Source: an uncultured Treponema sp.
Lineage (GTDB): Bacteria; Spirochaetota; Spirochaetia; Treponematales; Treponemataceae
DNA: 64,000 bases
Assembly (NCBI GenBank): GCA_946411505.1
Contig: CAMKEG010000002.1
Location: 310,001 to 374,000 of the forward strand
Direction of reading: 5' to 3'
Position numbers and translations under genes: made by a program. The notes beneath the pieces are model-generated. The model was not told the origin of the DNA, did no database searches, and worked only from the letters and a program-made list of their open reading frames with translations. This document shows, in pieces, positions 1 to 7,302 of this stretch (its first letter is position 1; each line of letters begins with the position of its first letter).

Positions 1-27
1 GTTGTACATGAAAAAGAAAGCGGTGAA

Positions 28-1155
28 CTAAAAATCGCAAAAAGCGATTTCTTGTCCGTTAAGCGCGCTCAACGCTCCTTTGAGGCCTTTGCTTGCGTAA
101 GCCTTGCCGCTTGCGTCAACCAAAACGCACTCAAAGCCGCCGGCCAGCGCGCTTTTTTTTATTTCGGGGATTTTTTCCATTCCCAAAACAAAGAGGCTTG
201 TGCTTAGCGCGTCGGCGACCATGCTGTTGTGGCTTACAATCGTCACGCTTTCCAAGCCGCTTTTGGCTGGAAAGCCTGTGGCCGGGTCAAGGATGTGGCC
301 GTAGGTTTTTCCGTCTTGCTCAAAAAAGCGCTCGTAGGCGCCGCTTGTCACGACCGTCGCGTCGCGCGTCTTTAGCATAAATGCGTTTTGGCCCGGTTTT
401 GAAGGGTCTCGGATGGCCACGCTCCACAAGGCGCCGCCGGGCTTTTTTCCGTAGACATAAACGTTTCCGCCTAGGGAAAGCGAGGCGCGCTTTACTCCGC
501 GCTCGCGCAAAATGTCAACCAGGCAGTCGGCCGCGTAGCCTTTCGCGATCGCGCCGAGGTCCAGGCGGACTCCGCTTTTTGTAAAGCGGACGGTTGGCCC
601 GGCGGCGGGATTTTGGTCAGTGACAGTTTCTTGTTCATCGCCCGCGTTTTGGTCTTGCAAGCCATTGCCGTTGGCGGCTTTTTGGTCAGTGAAGCCTTCC
701 TGTTCCGCGGAAAGCACGACGCATTGCCAGCCGACAAGTTTTTGCGCGGCCTTAATCTCTTCTTGGCTGGGAACGCGCGGACTTTTTCCAAAACCCCAAA
801 GCTTTACCAGCGGGCCGACGGTTGGGTCAAAGGCGCCGCCGGTCAAACGCGCAAAGTCCAAAGCGCTTTTTAGGACAACGTAAAAGTCTTGGCTTACAGG
901 GACCGGAGTGGCGGCGGCTTCACGGTTCACCCGCGAAATTTCTGACGAGTCGGAATAGTTGTTAAAGATGTCGTTGAGTTCCCGAAGGCGGGCAAAAAGC
1001 TTTCCGTAAAGCTCCGCGCTTCCATCTTCGTATAAATTGATGGAACATATCGTTCCCAAAACAAATTCAGACTGAGCTGGCATTCGCCTCTCGCAGCCTG
1101 AAAACAAAAGAACGGCCGCCGCGCAAATTGCGGCGGCGATTTTTGTCTTGAACAC
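28..1155 (-). CDS. apbE: FAD:protein FMN transferase, lipoprotein
   Basis: Predicted to move FMN from FAD onto Thr/Ser of partner flavoproteins such as Rnf/Nqr subunits, on the outer side of the inner membrane. The 375-residue product starts at a GTG and has a lipoprotein signal ending in LFSGC (Cys21). ApbE family motifs are all present: GAFDPTVGPL (108-117), DLGAIAKGYA (199-208), SLGGN (227-231), HILDPATG (287-294) and ADALST (314-319, metal/FAD region). Odd feature: residues about 150-186 form an acidic/Gln-rich loop with repeats of a TDQ/QDQ motif, which the family core does not need; the DNA there contains an imperfect direct repeat. The gene is last in a minus-strand operon, 7 nt after the small membrane protein. 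Family call is very secure; the flavoprotein client is not visible here. Confidence 0.93.
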   Translation of the reverse strand: MFKTKIAAAICAAAVLLFSGCERRMPAQSEFVLGTICSINLYEDGSAELYGKLFARLRELNDIFNNYSDSSEISRVNREAAATPVPVSQDFYVVLKSALDFARLTGGAFDPTVGPLVKLWGFGKSPRVPSQEEIKAAQKLVGWQCVVLSAEQEGFTDQKAANGNGLQDQNAGDEQETVTDQNPAAGPTVRFTKSGVRLDLGAIAKGYAADCLVDILRERGVKRASLSLGGNVYVYGKKPGGALWSVAIRDPSKPGQNAFMLKTRDATVVTSGAYERFFEQDGKTYGHILDPATGFPAKSGLESVTIVSHNSMVADALSTSLFVLGMEKIPEIKKSALAGGFECVLVDASGKAYASKGLKGALSALNGQEIAFCDF

Positions 1156-1162
1156 GGCGGCC

Positions 1163-1414
1163 TTAGTCCGCCAAGACTGTGACTTCTTTGCTAAAGATGA
1201 CTGTAATCAAGTCAATAAGCCAGAAAATCGCGGCGACGGTTCCGACAAAGGGGTTGACTGTCACAAAAACAGCTGACGCGATTTGCAGAATTCCGATTAC
1301 GATTGGAATCAAGCTTCCGCTTGTGACGCGGCGCAAAATTCCGTAGATGTCGCAGATGATGACCAAAAGGATTTTTACAATCCAATTCAAGCCCTTCAAA
1401 TTTGATTTTGCCAT
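1163..1414 (-). CDS. small hydrophobic membrane protein, unknown function
   Basis: An 83-residue protein with about two to three hydrophobic stretches (KILLVIICDIYGILRR; LIPIVIGILQIASAVFV; VGTVAAIFWLIDLITVIF). I do not recognise a named family; it resembles the many small YqaE/DUF-type integral membrane proteins. The start was set at the ATG followed by GCAAAATCAAAC because GGAGG lies 6-7 nt upstream; an ATG six codons earlier lacks a ribosome site. It lies between a polyphosphate kinase gene (18 nt upstream) and apbE (7 nt downstream), so the three are probably co-transcribed. Confidence 0.75.
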   Translation of the reverse strand: MAKSNLKGLNWIVKILLVIICDIYGILRRVTSGSLIPIVIGILQIASAVFVTVNPFVGTVAAIFWLIDLITVIFSKEVTVLAD

Positions 1415-1432
1415 ATTATTCCTCCAAGGCAT

Positions 1433-2434
1433 TTATTTAATTGCCGCGTTTGCGGTCAATTTTTCTTTTTTGTCCTTCTTTTCTTTCTTTGGCTTTTTCT
1501 CTTTTGGCGCGGCGGCCTTTTTTTCAGCCTTTTCTTTTTTCGCTTCCTTTTTTGCGGGAACCGTTCCGCCTTCGGCCTCAAGAAGCGCCTTGCAGTCGGC
1601 CAAGCGGTTTTTGTCGTCGTCGGGCAATTTTGGGAAGCTGGGGTTTATGTCGCGCAGTGTCTGGACCAAGACTTCGCTTACAAGATAGCGCGTGTACCAT
1701 TTTTGGTCGGCGGGCAAAACGTACCAAGGGCAGTCCTTTGTGCTGGTGGCGTTGATGGCGTCCTCAAAGGCCTCTTGGTACTTGTCCCAGTAGGCGCGCT
1801 CCTTTATGTCGTTGGGGCTGAACTTCCAGTTCTTTTCCTTGCGGTCGATTCGCTCCAAAAAGCGGCGTTTTTGTTCGTCCTTTGAAAGGTTCAAGAAAAA
1901 TTTCACGATGCGGTAGCCGTTTCCGTAAAGGTAGTTTTCCCAAGAGCAAATGTCCTTGTACTTGTTCTTGATGTAGTCTTTTGTCAGCGTTCGCTTGGGC
2001 ATTTTGTAGCCCTTCCAAAATTCGTGGACGTTGACGACCAAGACTTCCTCGTAGTAGGAACGGTTGAAAATGCACATGATGCCGCGGCTGGGCAGGCGCT
2101 TGTGGTAGCGCCACAAAAAGTCGTGGCTTTCTTCGGTGGAGTTGGGGCCTTTAAAGCTGTGGACGATTATGCCCTGCGGATTGACGCTGGCAAGAACGTG
2201 CTTTATCGTGCTGTCTTTTCCGGCCGCGTCCAGGGCCTGTAAGACAATCAAGACTGATTCCTTTGACTCGGCGTAGAGCTTTTCCTGCAAGTCGGCGATT
2301 TCCTGCAAGTTTTTTTCGGTCTTTTTTACAAGCTCCGCCTTTTTGTCCTTGCGTCCGCCGGAATCGTGGCAAACCTTTTTTAGGTTTAGCTTTTCGCTTC
2401 CGTCGTAGCGGTATTCATTTAAAATGTCTGACAT
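1433..2434 (-). CDS. PPK2-family polyphosphate kinase / polyphosphate:nucleotide phosphotransferase
   Basis: Cytoplasmic enzyme predicted to transfer phosphate between polyphosphate and AMP/ADP (PPK2 superfamily). The 333-residue product shows the Walker-A-like ALDAAGKDS (67-75), the HDFLWRYH segment (104-111), the FNRSYYEEVLV block (123-133) and the basic lid ERIDRKEKNWKF. The last ~45 residues are an almost pure Lys/Glu/Ala tail, which is unusual and probably disordered or nucleic-acid/polyphosphate interacting (inference). The start codon was chosen at the ATG after AAGGAGGAGGAG; an upstream in-frame start would run through the C-rich leader and lacks a ribosome site. First gene of the operon with the small membrane protein and apbE. 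Which PPK2 class (AMP or ADP acceptor) it belongs to cannot be decided by eye. Confidence 0.92.
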   Translation of the reverse strand: MSDILNEYRYDGSEKLNLKKVCHDSGGRKDKKAELVKKTEKNLQEIADLQEKLYAESKESVLIVLQALDAAGKDSTIKHVLASVNPQGIIVHSFKGPNSTEESHDFLWRYHKRLPSRGIMCIFNRSYYEEVLVVNVHEFWKGYKMPKRTLTKDYIKNKYKDICSWENYLYGNGYRIVKFFLNLSKDEQKRRFLERIDRKEKNWKFSPNDIKERAYWDKYQEAFEDAINATSTKDCPWYVLPADQKWYTRYLVSEVLVQTLRDINPSFPKLPDDDKNRLADCKALLEAEGGTVPAKKEAKKEKAEKKAAAPKEKKPKKEKKDKKEKLTANAAIK

Positions 2435-2520
2435 AATCTCCTCCTCCTTGGGGGAAAGAAAACCCTCTACTCGGAAGCGGGGTTTTCTCTCCCCCAAACC
2501 CCCTCTCTTTCCCAGCGCCG

Positions 2521-2539
2521 CTTAGGGCTCCGCCCTAAG
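2521..2539. repeat. perfect 8-bp inverted repeat in the ppk2 leader
   Basis: CTTAGGGC, a 3-nt loop and GCCCTAAG. It lies in the predicted untranslated leader of the minus-strand ppk2 operon. There is no U-tract, so it is not an obvious terminator; it might be an operator or an RNA stem. Confidence 0.5.
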
Positions 2540-2572
2540 AACCTGATGATCGAGGCAGAAGGTATTTTTATA

Positions 2573-2601
2573 ATTATAACACGGAATTTGCGATGGAGCA
2601 A
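2573..2601 (-). promoter_or_regulatory. candidate promoter of the ppk2-apbE operon
   Basis: On the minus strand TTGCTC and TATAAT are separated by exactly 17 nt. This gives a leader of about 130 nt before the ppk2 start, including the 2521-2539 hairpin and a CT-rich run. Read by eye; no start-site data. Confidence 0.5.
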
Positions 2602-2634
2602 ATTTTTTTGCGCGCGGTAGAATAAAAAATTCCT

Positions 2635-2662
2635 TGCGTTTTGGAAAAAGCCGTGTTAAAAT
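2635..2662 (+). promoter_or_regulatory. candidate promoter of the G8-tract lipoprotein gene
   Basis: TTGCGT and TAAAAT with a 16-nt spacer, about 70 nt upstream of the AAGGAGAG-ATG start at 2731. It lies back to back with the ppk2 promoter. Confidence 0.4.
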
Positions 2663-2730
2663 AACGCATTGTTTGCGCGGCTTTATAAATTGAAGCGCGG
2701 GCAGAATCCAACCATGCAAGGAGAGAACGC

Positions 2731-4951
2731 ATGAGAAAATTACTAAATTTTTGTAGGGGGGGGTATTAGCTAGCCTCTTCATCATCGCCATGTTGGCGCA
2801 CATTGGCTGCTCCAACAGTTCTGACCCGCTTCCTTATTCAGGGCCAACGCCGACTCCGGCGACAGTTGTGGACCTTTCCACGATTACAACTGACTTTGTC
2901 GTCCAGGACAATTCCATCGTCACGGGAACTCTAGCCGCCAACGTTAAAATCACCATTGCGCCCGGAGCCAAGGTTACGCTGAAGAACGCCGTGATTAATG
3001 GAACTGACGACGCAAGCTATAAGTGGGCGGGATTGACTTGCGCGGGCGACGCGACAATCACGCTTGAAGGAACAAACACGTTAAAAGGATTTTTGAAGTA
3101 TTATCCCGGACTTTTTGTTCCAAAAGGAAAGACCCTTACCATAAAGGGAAGCGGCTCGCTTGCCGCCAATTCCAACGGATACGGAGCGGGCATCGGCGGC
3201 TGCTATGCAGTTGATAGCTCTAGCCACATTCCAAAGGAAGAGGGCAGCTGCGGAACGATTGTCATTGAGGGCGGAACAATCACAGCGACCGGCGGCATGT
3301 CAGCCGGCATTGGCTGCAGCTACGGATCCGATTGCGACGGCGTTACAATAAAGGGCGGAACAGTCACTGCTACGGGCGGCACTATGGCGGCCGGCATTGG
3401 CTCTGGTGGCAGTAACTCAGTTTGCGGCCCCATCTCAATTTCAGGCGGAACCGTCACGGCGACAGCGCGGCCGGCATTGGCTGTGGCGGCGGATCCGGCG
3501 CGGGCGGCGTAGGAACTTCTTGCGGCCCCATCTCAATTACAGGCGGAACCGTCACGGCGACTGGAGGCGGGTATGCCGCCGGCGTGGGAACTGGAAGCGG
3601 CGCCAGCAACAAGTGCGGAGCCATAACCGTCGCGAAAACAGTGACAAAGTTTAAGGCAAGCAAAGGAAGCGGCGCCACTAACAGCGTTGGCCTTAGCCGC
3701 CCCGGTGTGGACAACATGACTTGCGGCGCGGTCACAATTGGCGGCACAGAGTATTGGGACGGCGCGGCCTACCAGAACGAGGGAGCCACAGTCCTTGGTC
3801 AAAGCCCGTACACATACCAGCCTTCGCCCGCGCCCGGACCAACACCTGGAACAACGCTTGACCTTTCTACGGTAACTGCGGACACAACAGTCGCTGACGG
3901 CTACACAATCACAGGAACGCTGGCAAACAATGTGAAGATCAGCATTGCAGACGGAGCGACCGTCACGTTAAAGAACGCAAGCATAAATGCGGACTGTACA
4001 TGGACAAGCGGCGACTATGCCGGCCTAAATTGTTTGGGCGACGCTACAATCACGCTTGAAGCCGGTACGACGAACACGGTAAAGGGATTCAAGATAACTT
4101 ATCCTGGAATCCATGTTCCAAGCGGAAAAACTTTGACCATTAATGGAAGCGGCGCTTTAACAGTCAGTCCAAATACTAGCGGCGCTGGAATGAGCGCGAC
4201 AGGAGCTGGAATTGGCGGAGGAGTTGGCTTGCCATGCGGAAACATCGTTATAGCAGGCGGAACAATAACTGCTTCTACCGTAAATGAAGCCGCCGCCATT
4301 GGATCCGGCGGCAACGGCTATGATAACAATCAAACATGCGGAAATATTTCCATAACAGGCGGAACAGTAACTGCTACTTGCTCAACTCAACATGGTACTG
4401 GTATCGGAGCTGGCCGTCACGGTAGTTGTGGAGATATTAGTATAACAGGCGGAACTGTTACAGCGACTGGCGCCAGTTATGGTTCTTGCGGAGCCGGCAT
4501 TGGTTGTGGCGGATCTAGCTCAACTGTCGGAACTATTACAATCGCCAGCACTGTGACAAAAGTGACTGCCACAGGGGGTGCCTCTGGAACCTGGAAGGCT
4601 AAGAGTGTTGGAAAGGGTTACGACAGCGGCACCTGCACTTGCGGCACAATTACCATTGGTGGCACAGTGTATGCGGACGGCATTGCGACAAGCCCGTATA
4701 CCTACTCTCCTCTGAAGTACATTGATCTTGGCGGTGCCGGAAAGTTTTACTACGGTGACGGCGACACATGGACAGACGCGAAGGGGCGCTCCGAGAACAC
4801 TTCGTGCACCATCGTCCTTGTGGATTTAGTGCATGCTATATTCAAATTCAATGGGAGTGATCAATGTTTGTGCGTCGGCACGGAAAGTCCGTATACCAAA
4901 GTTACGCCTAACGATGTCATAAAAGGCGATTTGACATATTTCTGGCAGTAA
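2731..4951 (+). pseudogene. beta-repeat surface lipoprotein gene, split by two frameshifts
   Basis: The natural start is the ATG at 2731 with AAGGAGAG 5 nt upstream. As read, it stops after 12 codons at 2767-2769. Adding one G to the eight-G run (2756-2763) opens a typical lipoprotein signal, with hydrophobic LASLFIIAMLAHIG and lipobox Cys, continuous with the downstream frame. A second break near 3463-3466 (ACGGCGACAGCGCGGCC) moves the frame again inside a GGTVTATGG-type repeat; comparison with neighbouring repeats suggests loss of about 7 nt. The restored protein would be about 740 residues with two homologous modules, each an about 110-residue LTISIPGA-like beta domain (T-L-D-L-S-T, A-T-V-T-L-K-N-A) followed by GGT(I/V)TATGG repeats. 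Probably a surface lipoprotein with right-handed beta-helix repeats; function unknown. Could be truly decayed, phase-off, or carry base-calling errors at the two sites. Confidence 0.75.
2756..2763 (+). repeat. G8 homopolymer inside the signal-peptide codons
   Basis: Eight consecutive G between TTGTA and TATTAG. One extra G (or loss of two) joins the start codon at 2731 to the lipobox frame; with eight G translation stops immediately. Homopolymer G tracts are known slippage sites controlling surface genes in Treponema pallidum. Confidence 0.8.
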
Positions 4952-5059
4952 GCTGACGCGCTTCTAGCGCAAACCTTAGGCGGTCTCCGCTCGTGTTTTC
5001 GGTTGCAAGCCCGCAATCGTTGTTTCGAGCGGTTCCGCCGCGTCTTACAGACGCTGTGC

Positions 5060-5095
5060 GGCGGTCTTCCCAAAAGGGAAGGCCGCCTTTTTTTT
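5060..5095 (+). terminator. rho-independent terminator after the lipoprotein gene
   Basis: A 12-bp stem (one G-T pair), AAAA loop (5072-5075) and eight T at 5088-5095. Confidence 0.9.
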
Positions 5096-5235
5096 GTTTG
5101 CGCGGCTAGGCTTGGGTAGGGGCGGCCTCCGCGGCATAAGTTGCGGCTATAGCCTGCGATAAAAAAGTTCTATCGGCCGCTTTGCGCTATTCGCGTTTGA
5201 AAATTGTGTTCAAACGCGAAAAGGAACGAGTCAAG

Positions 5236-5290
5236 GCCTTGATTGCCCGCGCTCGCAAGAGCGCAGTTGAATAAATTTCAACTAGCAAAA
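5236..5290 (+). repeat. palindromic repeat copy A
   Basis: Begins with a 37-nt unit shared with copy B (36 of 37 identical), holds the stem GCGCTC-GCAA-GAGCGC, then TTGAATAAA and ends in CTAGCAAAA. No good -10 box lies 17 nt after TAGCAA, so this copy looks promoter-dead. Confidence 0.75.
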
Positions 5291-5308
5291 CGGCGCGTAG
5301 CGTAGCGT

Positions 5309-5362
5309 GCCTTGATTGCCCGCGCTCGCGAGAGCGCAGTTGAATCGTTTCCTATAGCAAAA
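5309..5362 (+). repeat. palindromic repeat copy B
   Basis: Second tandem copy, 73 nt after copy A, with stem GCGCTC-GCGA-GAGCGC, TTGAAT and a degenerate TATAGCAAAA. No convincing -10 follows. Confidence 0.75.
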
Positions 5363-5421
5363 TTAGCGTAGCGACATACCGTTCCTATGGCGCAAACTTT
5401 TTTTTTTGCGCTATTGCAAAG

Positions 5422-5483
5422 CCCGCGACTGCGGGCGTTTGAATAAACTTCCTCTAGCAAAAGCGCATGAAATGCGCTACAAT
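5422..5483 (+). repeat. palindromic repeat copy C, carries the metA promoter
   Basis: Stem GCCCGC-GACT-GCGGGC (5421-5436), TTGAATAAAC, CTAGCAAAA, then the second hairpin GCGCAT-GAA-ATGCGC and TACAAT. The same order of parts occurs in copies D (24064-24126) and E (32752-32812) on the minus strand. Confidence 0.8.
5455..5483 (+). promoter_or_regulatory. metA promoter, predicted leaderless
   Basis: TAGCAA (5455-5460), 17-nt spacer that is itself a hairpin, TACAAT (5478-5483), then 7 nt to the metA ATG. The -35 is far from TTGACA, but the identical arrangement precedes the HD-hydrolase gene. Confidence 0.6.
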
Positions 5484-5490
5484 TCCACCC

Positions 5491-6402
5491 ATGCCTATAA
5501 AAATTCAGAGCGACTTGCCGGCAAAAAAAGTGCTGGAAAGCGAAAACATATTCGTAATGACAGAAGGCCGCGCCACAACGCAGGACATCCGCCCGCTAAA
5601 AATCGCGGTGGCAAACCTTATGCCCACAAAGTCCACGACGGAGACCCAGCTTTTGCGCCTTTTGTCAAACACTCCGCTGCAAGTGGACGTTTCTTTCATC
5701 AGCATGGAAAGCCACGCCTACCGCAACGCCTCGCAGGAATACCTTGACCGCTTTTACATACCCTCCGGGGAACTGTTCAAGCACAAGTACGACGGCCTTA
5801 TCATAACAGGCGCGCCAGTTGAGCAAATTCCTTTTGAACAAGTTGACTATTGGAAAGAGCTTTGCGAGATAATGGACTGGAGCAAGGAAAACATATTTTC
5901 CACCCTTTACATTTGTTGGGCGGCGCAGGCCGGCCTTTACCACTTGTTCGGCGCGCCAAAATACGCCCTGGAGCAAAAGAAATTCGGCATATTCAAAAAC
6001 TGGCGCGCGGACGAAAAGGACGACCCTCTCTTGCGCGGCTTTGACGACGTGTTCATGATTCCCCAGTCGCGCCACACGCAAATTCACGCGGACGACATCG
6101 CGGCAAAAAAAGACCTTGTCGTTTTGGCGGAATCTGACGAAGGCCCTTCAATCATAAAGACAAAAAACAACCGCGCCGTTTTTGTCACCGGCCACATGGA
6201 ATACGACACAAACACTTTGGCTGACGAGTACTGGCGCGACAAAAACAAAAACCTTCCGATACAAATTCCCCAGGACTATTTTCCCGGCGACGACCCGAGC
6301 AAAAAGCCTCTTGCAAGCTGGCGTTCCACCGCCTCGCTCTTTTACCGCAACTGGCTCAACTACTACGTCTACCAGGAGACTCCCTACGACTTTGTTCAAT
6401 AA
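5491..6402 (+). CDS. metA: homoserine O-acyltransferase (MetA family), predicted acetyl-CoA specific
   Basis: Activates the hydroxyl of L-homoserine for methionine synthesis in the cytoplasm. The 303-residue protein has the family's catalytic Cys142 (LYICWAAQAG) and the GHMEYD block with His/Glu near the end of the catalytic core. Residue 111, in GAPVEQIPF, is Glu; in characterised MetA proteins Glu111 goes with acetyl-CoA and Gly111 with succinyl-CoA, so this is probably homoserine O-acetyltransferase despite the metA name. Start: ATG of MPIKIQ, since an earlier in-frame ATG overlaps the promoter. There is no Shine-Dalgarno sequence; the -10 box ends 7 nt before the ATG, implying a leaderless mRNA. 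No methionine riboswitch (SAM box) was seen upstream. Confidence 0.95.
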   Translation: MPIKIQSDLPAKKVLESENIFVMTEGRATTQDIRPLKIAVANLMPTKSTTETQLLRLLSNTPLQVDVSFISMESHAYRNASQEYLDRFYIPSGELFKHKYDGLIITGAPVEQIPFEQVDYWKELCEIMDWSKENIFSTLYICWAAQAGLYHLFGAPKYALEQKKFGIFKNWRADEKDDPLLRGFDDVFMIPQSRHTQIHADDIAAKKDLVVLAESDEGPSIIKTKNNRAVFVTGHMEYDTNTLADEYWRDKNKNLPIQIPQDYFPGDDPSKKPLASWRSTASLFYRNWLNYYVYQETPYDFVQ

Positions 6403-6419
6403 AGCGGCCTAAAAAATTG

Positions 6420-6448
6420 TGGAAAAAAAACGAGAGTCGCGCTAAAAT
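6420..6448 (+). promoter_or_regulatory. GH16 gene promoter, predicted leaderless
   Basis: GCGC followed by TAAAAT (6443-6448), 7 nt before the ATG at 6456. The -35 is weak (TGGAAA at 17 nt or TTGTGG at 19 nt). Same GCGC-TAWAAT signature as several other promoters in this window. Confidence 0.5.
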
Positions 6449-6455
6449 GTTCTCT

Positions 6456-7280
6456 ATGAATAGAGAACATTTTTTATTGCCAGCGTCCGCGCTTTTCGCG
6501 GCGCTTTTTGCCGCGCTCTTGCTTTCTTCTTGCAAGGAAAAGAGCGTGTCGCCGGAATTTGTAAAGGACATGAAGCTTGTTTGGGCCGACGAGTTTGACG
6601 GCTCCTCCGACGAGCCCAATCCCGAATATTGGGACTACAACACGGGCGCCCACGGCTGGGGAAACGCCGAGCGGCAAAACTACACCAAGGACCGCGCCAA
6701 TTCCTACGTTTCGGACGGAACTTTAAAAATCGTCGCGCTAAAAGGCGACGACGGCAAGTGGACCAGCGCCCGCCTAAAAAGCCAGTGGAAAAAAACTTTT
6801 AAATACGGCTACATTGAATTCCGCGCAAAGCTTCCGACGCAAAAAGGCTCATGGCCCGCGCTGTGGCTTATGCCCAACCGCGACAATTACGGAACCTGGC
6901 CCCGCTCGGGCGAAATCGACGTGATGGAATACGCGCAAAACTTTTGGGGAACCAAGGCCTACGGAACTTGCCACTGCCTTGGCGGAAGCGGCGGAAACGC
7001 GCTTGCAAACGCCGGAGTGGACGTAAAGCCCGCCGACAAAAAATGGCATAACTACGGCGTCTTGTGGACCGAAGAAAAAATCGTTTGGATTTACGACGGC
7101 AAGGAATTTTTGGCTTACCAGAATCCGCATGACGCCGACTACCCGCAAAAGTTTTGGCCCTTTGACCGCGACTTTTATGTCATTATGAACGTCGCCATGG
7201 GCGGAACCTTGGGCGGCGACATTCCCAAAGACGTCAAAAAATGCCTTATGGAAGTTGACTACGTTCGCTGGTATCAGTAA
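6456..7280 (+). CDS. GH16-family beta-glucanase lipoprotein
   Basis: Predicted endo-beta-1,3(4)-glucanase (laminarinase/lichenase type) anchored as a lipoprotein, cutting plant or algal beta-glucan outside the cell. Counted from the ATG at 6456 the product is 274 residues, with a signal ending in LLSSC (Cys26) and the GH16 active-site motif EIDVME at 153-158 (Glu153 nucleophile, Glu158 acid/base). Other GH16 hallmarks are the WADEFDG start, the WPALWLMP strand and the C-terminal EVDYVRWYQ. The start is the ATG 7 nt after a TAAAAT box; earlier in-frame ATGs would overlap the promoter. Single gene between metA and the TetR gene. Substrate range within GH16 cannot be told from sequence alone. 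Confidence 0.93.
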   Translation: MNREHFLLPASALFAALFAALLLSSCKEKSVSPEFVKDMKLVWADEFDGSSDEPNPEYWDYNTGAHGWGNAERQNYTKDRANSYVSDGTLKIVALKGDDGKWTSARLKSQWKKTFKYGYIEFRAKLPTQKGSWPALWLMPNRDNYGTWPRSGEIDVMEYAQNFWGTKAYGTCHCLGGSGGNALANAGVDVKPADKKWHNYGVLWTEEKIVWIYDGKEFLAYQNPHDADYPQKFWPFDRDFYVIMNVAMGGTLGGDIPKDVKKCLMEVDYVRWYQ

Positions 7281-7286
7281 AATAAA

Positions 7287-7300
7287 CTAACGGTCGTTAG
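7287..7300. promoter_or_regulatory. candidate TetR-type operator
   Basis: Inverted repeat CTAACG-GT-CGTTAG, ending 2 nt before the TetR-family start codon and about 4 nt after a TAAAAT box (7278-7283). Location and symmetry fit autorepression. Confidence 0.6.
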
Positions 7301-7302
7301 GC

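Larger units (their letters stand above)
5096..5454. other. gene-free repeat-rich region upstream of metA
   Basis: No open reading frame here is convincing. The stretch contains a perfect 12-bp hairpin (TTCGCGTTTGAA at 5190-5201, loop of 7, complement at 5209-5220), two diverged tandem copies of a palindromic element (5236-5290 and 5309-5362) and leads into a third, promoter-bearing copy (5422-5483). Confidence 0.7.

Noticed and set aside
2522..2815. 97-codon minus-strand open frame between ppk2 and the lipoprotein gene
   Set aside because: It covers both divergent promoters and the G8 tract, has no ribosome site and no protein-like composition.
5236..5362. Two spaced direct repeats that could suggest a CRISPR array
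   Set aside because: Only two diverged copies, spacing of 73 nt, and the unit is part of a promoter-type palindromic element; no cas genes in the window.
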